Source: Pedobacter sp. PLR
Lineage (GTDB): Bacteria > Bacteroidota > Bacteroidia > Sphingobacteriales > Sphingobacteriaceae
Assembly: GCF_026239675.1 (NCBI RefSeq)
Contig: NZ_JAPIVQ010000003.1
Location: 186,001 to 250,000, forward strand
Length of the DNA stretch: 64,000 bases
Direction of reading: 5' to 3'
Position numbers and translations under genes: made by a program. The first letter of the stretch is position 1. Every line of letters starts with the position of its first letter. The notes beneath the pieces were generated by a model, which saw only the letters and a list, made by a program, of their open reading frames with translations, had not been told where the DNA came from and did no database searches. Below, one piece after another: positions 36,527 through 45,071 of the stretch.

Positions 36527-37456
36527 TTACGGGCAGGATTCCAATGTGGTACTCATCAGGCGATCATTTTCATTATATACATAAGAGCGGACAATGCAAT
36601 CCCCGTCTCTTTCCCTGATATACTTAAATGAAGGTGCTAACGCTGCGGTTTTGCCAACCAGAGACTGGCGGTTATTGTCCGAGGTCATTTCATTAATACT
36701 GAATAGCTTTCTCGGATTTAAGCTGTAAAACTTAAATTTTGTATAAACATCTTCGTCATGCTGGTATTCATAGATCAATTCAGAATCCTTTGTGGTTTCT
36801 TTAACCACCCGACCCAATTGGTCATAGCTAAAGCTAATGTCCATAGCTGACAGGAGCTCAGATTTTATAGAAAACCTCCTGATACACTGCTTCAGATCGT
36901 TCAAAAGAAAAGTCTCATAAGCTTCTGGTACACCATCTTTTAGGGTGACTTTGTAGTAACGGTCTTTCTCATAAACGAACCAGGTCAGGAACTTTCCATC
37001 CTGATTGTTGGTCATGATTTTTTGGATGAGCCCATGATCATCCCTGGTGTAGTTCAATCTGGCGGTCAGGTGACCATCATTCAAATGCGTAGATTCCAGT
37101 AACAGGTTGTCATCATTATAAACAAAGCGCGTTTTTACAGACAATGGTTGTTGCATCAGGCTATCCTGAAATTCCTGATAAGTCTTTTCCGGACAATCGC
37201 AGGGATGAATCAGATCTCTTTTGTAAAGTTTTACATAATCAAAAGTATTACCGTTTTTGATCAGCATATCGGCATAAGACTGATCCGGTTCAAAGGTCGA
37301 GTACAAGATGCGCTCCATTTCTTCCTGATACTTTGTCAATTTAGCTGAGGGTGTTTTCCTTGTATAGCGGGGACCAGGAGTGGTTATTTTTTGAAAAAAG
37401 AAATAACCACCACCTAAAATGGCAATAACGATTAAGACTGGAAGAATCTTTTTCAA
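36527..37456 (-). CDS. Membrane-anchored protein with RHS/YD-like repeats, unknown
   Basis: 309 residues. An N-terminal membrane anchor (ILPVLIVIAILGGGYFFFQ) precedes a soluble domain. The soluble part contains segments that look like weak RHS/YD repeats: RFVYNDDNLLLESTHLNDG, LNYTRDDHGLIQKIMTNN and SFSYDQLGRVVKETTKDSE. This suggests a small extracytoplasmic beta-solenoid-like protein. The stop of the HD-domain gene upstream lies 2 bases before this start, so they are one transcript. I do not recognise a family name. Confidence 0.65.
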   Translation of the reverse strand: MKKILPVLIVIAILGGGYFFFQKITTPGPRYTRKTPSAKLTKYQEEMERILYSTFEPDQSYADMLIKNGNTFDYVKLYKRDLIHPCDCPEKTYQEFQDSLMQQPLSVKTRFVYNDDNLLLESTHLNDGHLTARLNYTRDDHGLIQKIMTNNQDGKFLTWFVYEKDRYYKVTLKDGVPEAYETFLLNDLKQCIRRFSIKSELLSAMDISFSYDQLGRVVKETTKDSELIYEYQHDEDVYTKFKFYSLNPRKLFSINEMTSDNNRQSLVGKTAALAPSFKYIRERDGDCIVRSYVYNENDRLMSTTLESCP

Positions 37457-37458
37457 GG

Positions 37459-38052
37459 CTAATTTTTTTTCAGGATACCCTTTAGAACACTTTCGTCAAA
37501 TAAATTAGTGGTATGGTCCCATAAAACCTGAGATCCTTCCTTCATTTTATTTGTTTTTTGGATCACTGTATCATATTTTACCTCAAATTCGCTCCAGGTT
37601 CCACCTTCATTTGATACATTTTGGAGCACTGGTTCCAGCCTGTCAATGGACCTGGCAAACTTCGATTCTGCGGTGATTCCGGCTTCGAATTCTTCCCATA
37701 GTGAAATAAATTCTTCTGCCTGTTCATCGGGTAAAAGGCCGAAAATCCGCACTGCAGCCTTCTGCTCTTCGGCAGTATTGTCGTGATTCGCGTTGGTATC
37801 ATATAAAAAAATATCTCCCGAATCTATCTCCACAATATCATGGATGAGCAACATCTTAACAACTTTATGAACGTCTACTTTTTCATTGGCATGTTCAGCA
37901 AGAACCATGGCCATCATGGCGAGGTGCCAGCTGTGTTCTGCATCGTTTTCATGACGCATACTGTTGAACAGGCGTGTTTTTCGCTGTATATATTTGAGTT
38001 TGTCAATTTCGTGAATGAAGGCCATTTGTTTGGCCAGTGCTGTTAAATTCAT
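37459..38052 (-). CDS. HD-domain phosphohydrolase, YfbR-like 5'-nucleotidase
   Basis: 197 residues of the HD superfamily. Metal ligands appear in ENDAEHSWHLAMMAMVLAE (first His pair), LLIHDIVEIDSGD (the HD pair) and a later Asp in SIDRLEPVLQNV. This order matches the YfbR/HDDC2 group, which removes phosphate from deoxynucleoside 5'-monophosphates. Its stop is 2 bases before the start of the RHS-like membrane protein, which has no obvious link to nucleotide metabolism. Confidence 0.87.
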   Translation of the reverse strand: MNLTALAKQMAFIHEIDKLKYIQRKTRLFNSMRHENDAEHSWHLAMMAMVLAEHANEKVDVHKVVKMLLIHDIVEIDSGDIFLYDTNANHDNTAEEQKAAVRIFGLLPDEQAEEFISLWEEFEAGITAESKFARSIDRLEPVLQNVSNEGGTWSEFEVKYDTVIQKTNKMKEGSQVLWDHTTNLFDESVLKGILKKN

Positions 38053-38163
38053 AGGGATAAAGATTGGTTTCTAACCGCCCAAAAGTAAGGTTTTATTCCT
38101 CCTTTTCTATCATATTGAGGTCAGGTGTATCCCCGGTATTGGGGGGCTAATTCGGCCCTTTAC

Positions 38164-38194
38164 TTTGATTTTAGGCTTATTTTTCTTACCTTTG
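38164..38194 (+). promoter_or_regulatory. Bacteroidetes-type promoter of the porin-proVWX operon
   Basis: TTTG (38164-38167), 19 bases, TACCTTTG (38187-38194): an exact match to TTTG-N19-TAnnTTTG. The expected start near 38201 gives a leader of about 170 bases before the porin ATG at 38373; the leader includes a small hairpin CAGATGAAAATCTG (38260-38273). The rest of the 320-base gap shows nothing else I can name. Confidence 0.75.
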
Positions 38195-38372
38195 TCATGT
38201 TTTTAATTTAAACCTCAGCGGATTCATCGCAATTTGCTAGTCAATTTCTTTAAAAGAAACAGATGAAAATCTGTTCAATGTCTAAGGGGATTGCCCCCTG
38301 ATTTCATTAATGTTTTATTTAAAGCATTTTATTACAAACGGTAATGCAGCTGATTTGTATTAATAACTAATT

Positions 38373-39752
38373 ATGGTAAAACTCACACAGCTCACAGGCT
38401 GTTTAGTACTATTTTTTATTGTCCCTTTGACAACTTTGGCCCAGGACCCCATACCGATACTACCCGATACTGCCTCAGGTTCATTAAGACCAGATCAGGC
38501 GGCCGGGGGAGGTCAGGGAAACCAGTCAGATTCGATAAGACAGGTCCCCGGAGTAAGCCAGGCAAATAAGGCAGCTCCAGGAAACAGGTCAGATACGGCC
38601 AGACAGACAGATACGGCAGGCCGGGAAAAACAGGCAGCATCGATAAAACAGACAGATACAGCAGGCCAGGCAAAAAGGGCAGATTCCATAAAACAGGCAG
38701 ATAAGCCTACACTCAAAATCGGAGGCGCATTAAGGTTCAACTACAACCTTTCCTCCTGGAAAAAAGAACAAGTAAAGAGAGGCGGAGATTTCGGACTTGA
38801 TATGTTCAGAATCAATGTAGATGCCTCCCACAAAAAACTAGATTTCCACGCAGAATATCGGTTTTACGCTAAAGCCTCCGGCGGATCCTTTTTAAAAGAT
38901 GGATATCTAACCTATAACTTCAATGACAGTACCAATCTCGCAATTGGACTAGTTCAGAATCCCTTCGGGAACACGACATATAACTCTCACAACTGGTTTT
39001 TTAACCTTCCTTACTACCTGGGCTTTGAAGACAAAGCATCCATGGGAATCAGGTTCCATCAACGCAGCAACCGCTGGGTATATGATTTGGCCTTCTTTAA
39101 AAGTGCAATGGAGCTAGATTTTGGCGATAAAACCAGCATCGATCCTTCGCGATATTCTTATGATGTTGCCGGCAGAAATAAAGAAGTAAACCAGGGGAAT
39201 GTAAAAACAGAATACTTACTCTCAGAAAATAAACGAATTGGTATTTCTGGAATGCTGGGTGGTGTTTACAACATCCCCACCGGAAATATGGGCTCCAGAT
39301 GGGCAGCAGCAATACACACCGACCTGACTTTTGGAAAGTTCAATGTGAAACTGCAATCCATGTATTATCAATACCATCTGGCAGATTCGGCACAATATAA
39401 CCAGAGCGTAAACCTGGGCGCCTATGGTTCTACTTATGATGTGGCCACAAAAGCATACCTGCATACCGCATCTGTGGCTTTTACCCAACCAGTGAAAATT
39501 GGTCCGGTAAGCAAGATCACCTTTTATGAAAACTATTCCTACATGGATAAGACGCAACAAGGGGCTACCGATACGCAAATGAATGTATTGGGAATGATGC
39601 TTACCGCAGGTAATCTGGTTACTTATGTGGATTGGGCAGCAGGAAAAAACCAACCCTGGTTAGGTCCTGAATGGCAAAATGGCCTTGCCGCAGGAAACCC
39701 GGATGCCAAATGGCACAGTCGTTTTAATATTAATATTGGCTATTACTTTTAA
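38373..39752 (+). CDS. Outer-membrane porin-like beta-barrel with repeat-rich N terminus
   Basis: 459 residues. A signal peptide (LVLFFIVPLTTLAQ) is followed by about 85 low-complexity residues rich in Gln, Ala, Asp and Lys. They include a 15-residue repeat, QTDTAGREKQAASIK then QTDTAGQAKRADSIK. The barrel part begins LKIGGALRFNYNLSSW and has alternating beta strands (LDFHAEYRFYAK, LAIGLVQNPFGN), ending FNINIGYYF with the terminal aromatic residue expected of outer-membrane barrels. It resembles phosphate-selective-porin-like proteins. The next gene, proV, starts 16 bases later, which suggests it supplies glycine betaine or proline across the outer membrane; that is inference. Confidence 0.78.
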   Translation: MVKLTQLTGCLVLFFIVPLTTLAQDPIPILPDTASGSLRPDQAAGGGQGNQSDSIRQVPGVSQANKAAPGNRSDTARQTDTAGREKQAASIKQTDTAGQAKRADSIKQADKPTLKIGGALRFNYNLSSWKKEQVKRGGDFGLDMFRINVDASHKKLDFHAEYRFYAKASGGSFLKDGYLTYNFNDSTNLAIGLVQNPFGNTTYNSHNWFFNLPYYLGFEDKASMGIRFHQRSNRWVYDLAFFKSAMELDFGDKTSIDPSRYSYDVAGRNKEVNQGNVKTEYLLSENKRIGISGMLGGVYNIPTGNMGSRWAAAIHTDLTFGKFNVKLQSMYYQYHLADSAQYNQSVNLGAYGSTYDVATKAYLHTASVAFTQPVKIGPVSKITFYENYSYMDKTQQGATDTQMNVLGMMLTAGNLVTYVDWAAGKNQPWLGPEWQNGLAAGNPDAKWHSRFNINIGYYF

Positions 39753-39768
39753 CATAACATCTACCGAA

Positions 39769-41007
39769 ATGTCTAAACTTAAAATAGAAGACCTTACCCT
39801 GATTTTTGGGAAGGAAAAAGAAGAAGCGCTTTCATTATTGAAGCAAGGGAAATCCAAAGCGGAGATCCTCAAAGAAACAGGTTGTACAGTAGCGGTGAAA
39901 AATGCCAGCTTCGCAATTGAAGAGGGTGAGTTTTTTGTCATTATGGGATTATCCGGAAGTGGTAAATCCAGCTTACTGCGTTGCCTGAACAGGTTAATCG
40001 AACCCACAGCGGGGAGTGTGATCTTAAATCAGAGAAACATTACCAGTCTGGGTGATATGGAATTACAAGCCGTTCGTCGTAAAGAAATGGCGATGGTATT
40101 CCAGAATTTCGGACTACTGCCACACCGTACGGTATTGGAAAACGTTGCATTCGGATTGGAATTACAAGATATTCCGAAAGAAGAAAGAGAAGAAAAAGCG
40201 AAAACAGTGATTGATATGGTGAGTCTTCGTGGTTACGAAAATCAACATACCGGCGAGCTTTCCGGTGGGATGCAACAACGTGTTGGTCTGGCCAGAGCTT
40301 TAGCCAATGATCCGGAGATTCTGTTGATGGATGAGGCCTTTTCAGCACTGGATCCGCTAATTCGTACGCAAATGCAGGACGAGCTGATCGACCTGCAGGA
40401 GAAAATGCACAGAACTATTGTTTTTATTACCCATGATCTGGATGAAGCAATTCGCTTAGGAGATCGTATTGCAATCATGAAAGATGGAGAAATTATACAA
40501 ATAGGTACCCCGGAAGATATTTTAACAAATCCGGCAACAGATTACGTGGCCTCTTTCGTAGAGAAGGTAGACCGTAAGTCGATCATCACAGCGGCAAGTC
40601 TGCTGTTTGAGAAACCTACAGTTGCGATTTTCAAAAAGGATGGGGTAGAAGGAAGCTTACGCAAAATGCGTATTTCCGGATTAACCTCTTTACCGGCAGT
40701 GTCGGTAGATAAACATTTCCTTGGTTTCGTATACCTGAAAGATCTTTTAGACCTGAAAGCTCAAAAAGAAACCTCTATTGAAAAAGCAATTATCAAGGAT
40801 ATTCCGGTAGCTTATCCGGAGACTACCGTAGAACAAATGCTGCCATTTATCGCAGAAAACGGTAGGGCAGTACCTGTAGTTGATGAAAAAACAAATAAAC
40901 TGATTGGTATCGTTGCCCAAACTTCCTTATTGATTGAAACCACAGGAGCAACATGGGAAAACGTAACCGGAAATACAATTGATAACCTTCAAAAAGAAAT
41001 TTTATAA
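39769..41007 (+). CDS. proV: Glycine betaine/proline ABC transporter ATP-binding subunit
   Basis: 412 residues from ATG 39769. A longer in-frame start at 39679 lies inside the porin gene and adds 30 atypical residues, so it was rejected. Walker A GLSGSGKSSLLRCLNRLIEP, signature LSGGMQQRVGLARAL and Walker B ILLMDEAFSALDP mark the OpuAA/ProV ATPase. The N-terminal SKLKIEDLTLIFGKEKEEAL and the two C-terminal CBS domains (about residues 275-395) are typical of osmoregulated betaine importers. Its stop overlaps the proW start by one base. Confidence 0.95.
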   Translation: MSKLKIEDLTLIFGKEKEEALSLLKQGKSKAEILKETGCTVAVKNASFAIEEGEFFVIMGLSGSGKSSLLRCLNRLIEPTAGSVILNQRNITSLGDMELQAVRRKEMAMVFQNFGLLPHRTVLENVAFGLELQDIPKEEREEKAKTVIDMVSLRGYENQHTGELSGGMQQRVGLARALANDPEILLMDEAFSALDPLIRTQMQDELIDLQEKMHRTIVFITHDLDEAIRLGDRIAIMKDGEIIQIGTPEDILTNPATDYVASFVEKVDRKSIITAASLLFEKPTVAIFKKDGVEGSLRKMRISGLTSLPAVSVDKHFLGFVYLKDLLDLKAQKETSIEKAIIKDIPVAYPETTVEQMLPFIAENGRAVPVVDEKTNKLIGIVAQTSLLIETTGATWENVTGNTIDNLQKEIL

Positions 41008-41834
41008 TGATAAATATAGGGACATATATAGAACAATTTATAAACTGGCTGACACTCAACTTCGGCTCATTTTTTAACCTGATTAAGGTGGTCGTAGAAT
41101 CGGTGGTTAATTCAGTGGAATGGGTACTGATGTTTCCACCGTTTTACATCGTGATTGCTTTAATCGCATTTTTAGCCTGGAAACGTACCGGTTGGGGCTT
41201 AACGGTTTTTACTATCCTCGGACTAGGTTTAATCTGGGGGATGGGATATTGGGACCAGACAATGGCTACGCTCGCACTGATTTTATCCGCTGCATTTATA
41301 GCTTTATTAATGGGTGTGCCATTAGGCATCTGGGCAGCTAAAAATCCAACGGCAGGAAAAGTCATTCGTCCGGTGCTGGATTTAATGCAAACCATGCCTG
41401 CATTCGTTTACCTGATTCCTGCAGTGCTGTTCTTTGGCCTGGGTAAAGTTCCCGGTGCTTTTGCAACGGTTATCTTTGCGATGCCTCCTGCAGTGAGGTT
41501 AACAACCTTAGGGATCAGTCAGGTGCCGGCATCTATCGTAGAAGCTACGCGTTCCTTTGGTGCTACCCCTCGTCAGCTGCTTTTTAAAGTAGAATTGCCT
41601 TTGGCATTGCCGACAATTCTGGCAGGTGTAAATCAAACGATAATGATGGCGCTTTCTATGGTTGTGGTTTCTGCAATGATTGCTGCCGGTGGATTAGGTG
41701 AGGTAGTATTGAAAGGAATTACACAGTTGAAAATCGGTTTAGGTTTCGAAGGTGGGATTGCCGTAGTGATTCTGGCTGTTATCCTGGATAGGATTACACA
41801 GTCGTTCGGAGCGAAAAAGCTCGCTAAGGCTTAA
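41007..41834 (+). CDS. proW: Glycine betaine/proline ABC transporter permease
   Basis: 275 residues with about six to seven membrane segments. The ABC permease EAA-type loop reads EATRSFGATPRQLLFKVELP and is followed by LPTILAGVNQTIMMALSM. This is the ProW/OpuAB family. Translation is coupled to proV (TAATG). Inner membrane. Confidence 0.95.
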   Translation: MINIGTYIEQFINWLTLNFGSFFNLIKVVVESVVNSVEWVLMFPPFYIVIALIAFLAWKRTGWGLTVFTILGLGLIWGMGYWDQTMATLALILSAAFIALLMGVPLGIWAAKNPTAGKVIRPVLDLMQTMPAFVYLIPAVLFFGLGKVPGAFATVIFAMPPAVRLTTLGISQVPASIVEATRSFGATPRQLLFKVELPLALPTILAGVNQTIMMALSMVVVSAMIAAGGLGEVVLKGITQLKIGLGFEGGIAVVILAVILDRITQSFGAKKLAKA

Positions 41835-41871
41835 GCTTCAGCATACCGGATAATTCGAAATGAAGTACAGG

Positions 41872-41952
41872 TTGAAATGTAGCAAGCTTTCGAAATATAG
41901 TATACGAAGGTCCAATGGTTTCAAAAATTGAAACGTAGCAGGCTTTCGGAAT
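41872..41952 (+). repeat. Imperfect 25-base direct repeats between proW and proX
   Basis: TTGAAATGTAGCAAGCTTTC at 41872 (continuing GAAAT) recurs as TTGAAACGTAGCAGGCTTTC at 41928 (continuing GGAAT), 56 bases apart, with only a few differences. A related piece, TTCGAAATGAAG, lies at 41854. They fill the 194-base gap and may be sites for an osmotic regulator or the relic of a duplication. Confidence 0.6.
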
Positions 41953-42028
41953 GAAGCACAAAGATCATCATCAGATGATCCGGAATTTAGCATAGAAAAT
42001 TAGTACATATTATATAAAAGAATACAAC

Positions 42029-42892
42029 ATGAAAAAGATAGTAGGTAGTATATTAATCGCATTGGTTATTGGTGTAATCGCATCATGTGGACCAGCAAAA
42101 GAAGAGAAAAAAGTAACGATTGCTTATGTAAACTGGGCAGAAGGGGTAGCCATGACGCAACTTTCTAAAACCTTGCTGGAAAAAGAAGGATATACCGTAG
42201 CGTTGAAAAACGCAGATGTAGCACCTGTATTTGCTGCCGTAGCCGGTGGTGATGCCGATGTTTTTCTGGATACCTGGATGCCGGTAACGCATAAGGAATA
42301 TCTGGAGAAATTTGGTCCGAACCTGGAGGTTTTAGGAACCAATTTCAATAACGCAAGAATCGGTTTTGTAGTTCCGGAATATGTAAAGATCAACAGTATT
42401 GAAGATCTAAACACAAATGCAGCTTTGTTCGACGGTAAAATCGTTGGGATTGATGCTGGTGCAGGAATTATGGGTAAAGCAGAGGAAGCGATTAAAGATT
42501 ACGGTTTAAAACTGGAATTGCAATCGGCAAGTGAAGCGGCAATGTTAGCTGTACTTAAGAAAAGTATAGATGCAAAACAACCGGTAGTCATTACAGGCTG
42601 GTCACCACATTATATCTTCAGTACTTATAAATTGAAATTCCTGAATGACCCGAAAGCAGTTTTTGGTGCGGTAGAAACAATTCAGACTGTAGCTAATAAA
42701 AAATTCGTAACAGCACAACCAAAAGTGGCAGAGTTTTTTAGAAACTTCCAGTTGGATGAAGATGAATTAGGTTCTTTAATGGCCGCTTTGGAAAACAATC
42801 CGAATGAAAAAGCAGCAGTTGATGAATGGTTGAGCAAACACCAGGAATTAGAAATGCAATTGCGTTCTTTTATAAAATCAGACGCGGAGTAA
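42029..42892 (+). CDS. proX: Glycine betaine/proline substrate-binding lipoprotein
   Basis: 287 residues. A lipoprotein signal ends in VIASC20, so the protein should be lipid-anchored in the envelope. The OpuAC-type domain shows VTIAYVNWAEGVAMTQLSKT at its start, then GDADVFLDTWMPVTHKEYLE and VITGWSPHYIFSTYKLKFLN. The tryptophans in NWAEG, DTWMP and GWSPH are of the kind that form the betaine cage. A strong terminator follows. Confidence 0.95.
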   Translation: MKKIVGSILIALVIGVIASCGPAKEEKKVTIAYVNWAEGVAMTQLSKTLLEKEGYTVALKNADVAPVFAAVAGGDADVFLDTWMPVTHKEYLEKFGPNLEVLGTNFNNARIGFVVPEYVKINSIEDLNTNAALFDGKIVGIDAGAGIMGKAEEAIKDYGLKLELQSASEAAMLAVLKKSIDAKQPVVITGWSPHYIFSTYKLKFLNDPKAVFGAVETIQTVANKKFVTAQPKVAEFFRNFQLDEDELGSLMAALENNPNEKAAVDEWLSKHQELEMQLRSFIKSDAE

Positions 42893-42940
42893 TTTAACAC
42901 TCCGGTGTTTCCAGACAGATCCTTTTAAGGAGTAGTCAGA

Positions 42941-42982
42941 AAACAGGCCGTATCACAAGCTAAGTGATATGGCCTGTTTTTT
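42941..42982 (+). terminator. Terminator of the porin-proVWX operon
   Basis: AAACAGGCCGTATCAC (42941-42956) pairs with GTGATATGGCCTGTTT (42964-42979) around a 7-base loop, with one G:U pair. T-run to 42982. It starts 48 bases after the proX stop. Confidence 0.92.
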
Positions 42983-43030
42983 AGCAATAGGCTTTAAAGC
43001 ATATTGCTTTTTTTATTTAATGATATCTGA

Positions 43031-43053
43031 GAAACCGCAATCGCGGTTTTTTT
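43031..43053 (+). terminator. Second terminator downstream of proX
   Basis: AAACCGC (43032-43038), loop AATC, GCGGTTT (43043-43049) and T-run to 43053. It stands about 50 bases after the first terminator and may catch readthrough. Confidence 0.8.
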
Positions 43054-43317
43054 ATTCCTATCCTGAAATTTCATTAATTCTTAGTATCAGGGGTAAATGT
43101 CAATTTTCTGTTGGTGTAGTCTCACTTTTGATAATCTGGATTGGTTTGCAAATCGGATTGTTGACTAGCGCATGGCCAACGGAAAGATTCTGCCATCAAC
43201 GCTGAATGAAATGACAAAATGATAGAATAAACAGTTCGATAAAACACTTTCTTTGGTTTACCAAATATCGCTTAGCGTCGGGGAATTGATCCTGAATGCC
43301 TGGCTAATAATTATTGA

Positions 43318-43887
43318 ATGACTCAGGGGATAAATCTTTCGGAAAAGGAAATAGAACACTTATTTGTAAATCACTATTCAAAAATGGTTGGTTTTACAAA
43401 CAAGTTTGTGCCTATGGATATTGCTGAAAACATTGTTCAGGATGTGTTTTTTCAGCTGTTAAAAAAGGTCAATCATATGACCATCAATACCACGCTCGAA
43501 GGTTACGTTTACCGGGCAATCAAAAATAAATACCTTGATCACGTAAAATCTCAACAGGTACATTTGAGTTACATTGATAAAATGACGCTCCATTTGAATC
43601 TGGAAGAGTTAGAATATTTTAATCCGGATCATAAAAGAAGTTTATTGTTTGATGACGATGAAATGGCGGTCTTTCATGCCATTGAAAAACTTCCGGAAAA
43701 GTGTCGCATCATTTTAAAGGCAAAATACTTTGACCAAAAAAGGAATAATGAAATTGCTGATGAGCAGGGGATTTCTATCCGCACCGTAGAAACACAAATC
43801 TATAAAGCCATGAAACAGCTGAAAACTACTTTCAAAGACATTAGCCTGTTTTTCCTGTTGCTCCTGATTTTCCTTTCCCCCCGATAG
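43318..43887 (+). CDS. ECF sigma factor, FecI-like (Bacteroidetes expansion family)
   Basis: 189 residues. Region 2 is IEHLFVNHYSKMVGFTNKFV through NIVQDVFFQLLKK and TLEGYVYRAIKNKYLDHV; region 4 is FHAIEKLPEKCRIILKAKYF with the HTH EIADEQGISIRTVETQIYKA. It directs RNA polymerase to the susC promoter after release by FecR. The C terminus ends in a strongly hydrophobic stretch (ISLFFLLLLIFLSPR) that could touch the membrane. The FecR gene follows after 118 bases. Confidence 0.93.
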   Translation: MTQGINLSEKEIEHLFVNHYSKMVGFTNKFVPMDIAENIVQDVFFQLLKKVNHMTINTTLEGYVYRAIKNKYLDHVKSQQVHLSYIDKMTLHLNLEELEYFNPDHKRSLLFDDDEMAVFHAIEKLPEKCRIILKAKYFDQKRNNEIADEQGISIRTVETQIYKAMKQLKTTFKDISLFFLLLLIFLSPR

Positions 43888-43970
43888 ATTCCTTCTCCCG
43901 GGATTTGGGCCCCTATATTTTTTTTCTTCCCGGCGTACGTAAAAAAATAAAGCTCATCGTCTTCTGTTTA

Positions 43971-43992
43971 TACGCACATAAAAATGTGTGTA
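43971..43992 (+). repeat. Hairpin between the sigma factor and fecR genes
   Basis: TACGCACAT (43971-43979) pairs with ATGTGTGTA (43984-43992) around an AAAA loop, with one G:U pair. No T-run follows. It lies 14 bases before the fecR start and may limit its translation. Confidence 0.45.
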
Positions 43993-44005
43993 TGTACCCT
44001 AAAAA

Positions 44006-44986
44006 ATGGAAGAACAAAACGAAGCCTATCAGCTACTGCTTAAATTTCTAACCGAAGAAACCAGTCCGGAAGAAAAAATCACCGTATTAGAATGGATCAA
44101 TGAATCCCCTGAGCATAAGGAAATTTATTTCCGGGTCAAGGATATTGTGAACCATATAGATTATGAGGAAGTAAGGCTGGCCCCTGATCAGGCAGTATGG
44201 AGAAATATTTCCGGGAAAGCTAAAGTTGAAACTAAGCGGACAGGGGTGTTTAAACTTAATCGCTCCTATCTTAAATATGCTGCCGCCGTTTTGTTTACCC
44301 TCGCATTTTCAATTTTAATAGTTAGCCGCTATTATGGGAATCATGAAGTGACTTCTATCTCCGTAGCACTGAATGAAGGTATTAAAAAAGTGGTATTACC
44401 GGATCAATCTATCGTATGGTTAAAGCCGGGAAGTTCATTACAGTATTCTCCTGATTTTAATGGGAAGGAGCGTAATGTGAGACTGATCGGAGAGGCTTTC
44501 TTTGAAATCACTAAAGTGAAAGCGAAGGATGGCCATCGAAAATCTTTTACGGTTAAGTCTTCAAACCTGGAGGTTTCCGTTTTAGGGACTTCTTTTAATG
44601 TGATTGACACCAGGAAATCAACGGCGGTAATCGTTCGGACCGGACTGGTTAAAACGAAGGCCGGAACTGAAAGCCAACTCTTGCATCCCGGAGACAGGGC
44701 ACAACTACAGCATAGCAAATTGAATAAGGACCAGGTAGATGTAGCACTATTTACGTCCTGGAGAACCGGGGATTATAAATTTAATCAGACCACGATAACA
44801 GAGGTGGTTCAACTATTGGAAAACTACACCAATTGCGATGTGGTGATCCTGAATCCGGAGAAATTTAAGCAAACCAGACTTCTTGGAAGGGTACAAGCCA
44901 AAACCGAAAATCAGCTCTTAAATATATTACAGGATATGTTGTCCGCAAAAATCACCAAACAGAACCACACGATTACCATCAATTAA
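44006..44986 (+). CDS. FecR family anti-sigma factor
   Basis: 326 residues. The cytoplasmic N-terminal part (ILKFLTEETSPEEK-like: LLKFLTEETSPEEKITVLEW) binds the sigma factor. A membrane segment (YAAAVLFTLAFSILIVSRYY, about 90-108) crosses the inner membrane. The periplasmic FecR domain shows VVLPDQSIVWLKPGSSLQYS, RNVRLIGEAFFEITK, VSVLGTSFNVIDT and a C-terminal DUF4974-like part. It transmits a signal from the SusC N-terminal STN domain to the sigma factor. Confidence 0.94.
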   Translation: MEEQNEAYQLLLKFLTEETSPEEKITVLEWINESPEHKEIYFRVKDIVNHIDYEEVRLAPDQAVWRNISGKAKVETKRTGVFKLNRSYLKYAAAVLFTLAFSILIVSRYYGNHEVTSISVALNEGIKKVVLPDQSIVWLKPGSSLQYSPDFNGKERNVRLIGEAFFEITKVKAKDGHRKSFTVKSSNLEVSVLGTSFNVIDTRKSTAVIVRTGLVKTKAGTESQLLHPGDRAQLQHSKLNKDQVDVALFTSWRTGDYKFNQTTITEVVQLLENYTNCDVVILNPEKFKQTRLLGRVQAKTENQLLNILQDMLSAKITKQNHTITIN

Positions 44987-45003
44987 AACCCAAAGAAACA
45001 GAA

Positions 45004-45031
45004 CCAACCAACCAACCAACCAACCAACCAA
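45004..45031 (+). repeat. (CCAA)7 tetranucleotide tract in the susC leader
   Basis: Seven uninterrupted CCAA units occupy 45004-45031, 40 bases before the susC ATG (45072). A shorter AATC x3 tract follows at 45044-45055. The whole stretch from about 44987 to 45071 is nearly free of G and so unstructured. Tetranucleotide tracts in leaders can change length by slipped-strand mispairing and alter expression; whether that happens here is not known. Confidence 0.9.
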
Positions 45032-45071
45032 ATCAAAGAACCAAATCAATCAATCAACCAAATCTAAAACT

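Larger units (their letters stand above)
42893..43317. other. 425-base gap between proX and the sigma factor gene
   Basis: The first 160 bases hold two terminators (42941-42982 and 43031-43053). After these, no gene or RNA is seen. A plus-strand ORF of 78 codons (42969-43205) starts inside the first terminator and has no domain, so it is not taken as a gene. Promoter elements for the sigma factor gene were not found. Confidence 0.5.

Noticed and set aside
39679..39768. Longer start for proV
   Set aside because: The 30 extra residues lie inside the porin gene and read as low-similarity hydrophobic sequence; the family begins at the ATG at 39769.
42969..43205. 78-codon plus-strand ORF after proX
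   Set aside because: Begins inside a terminator stem and has no domain.
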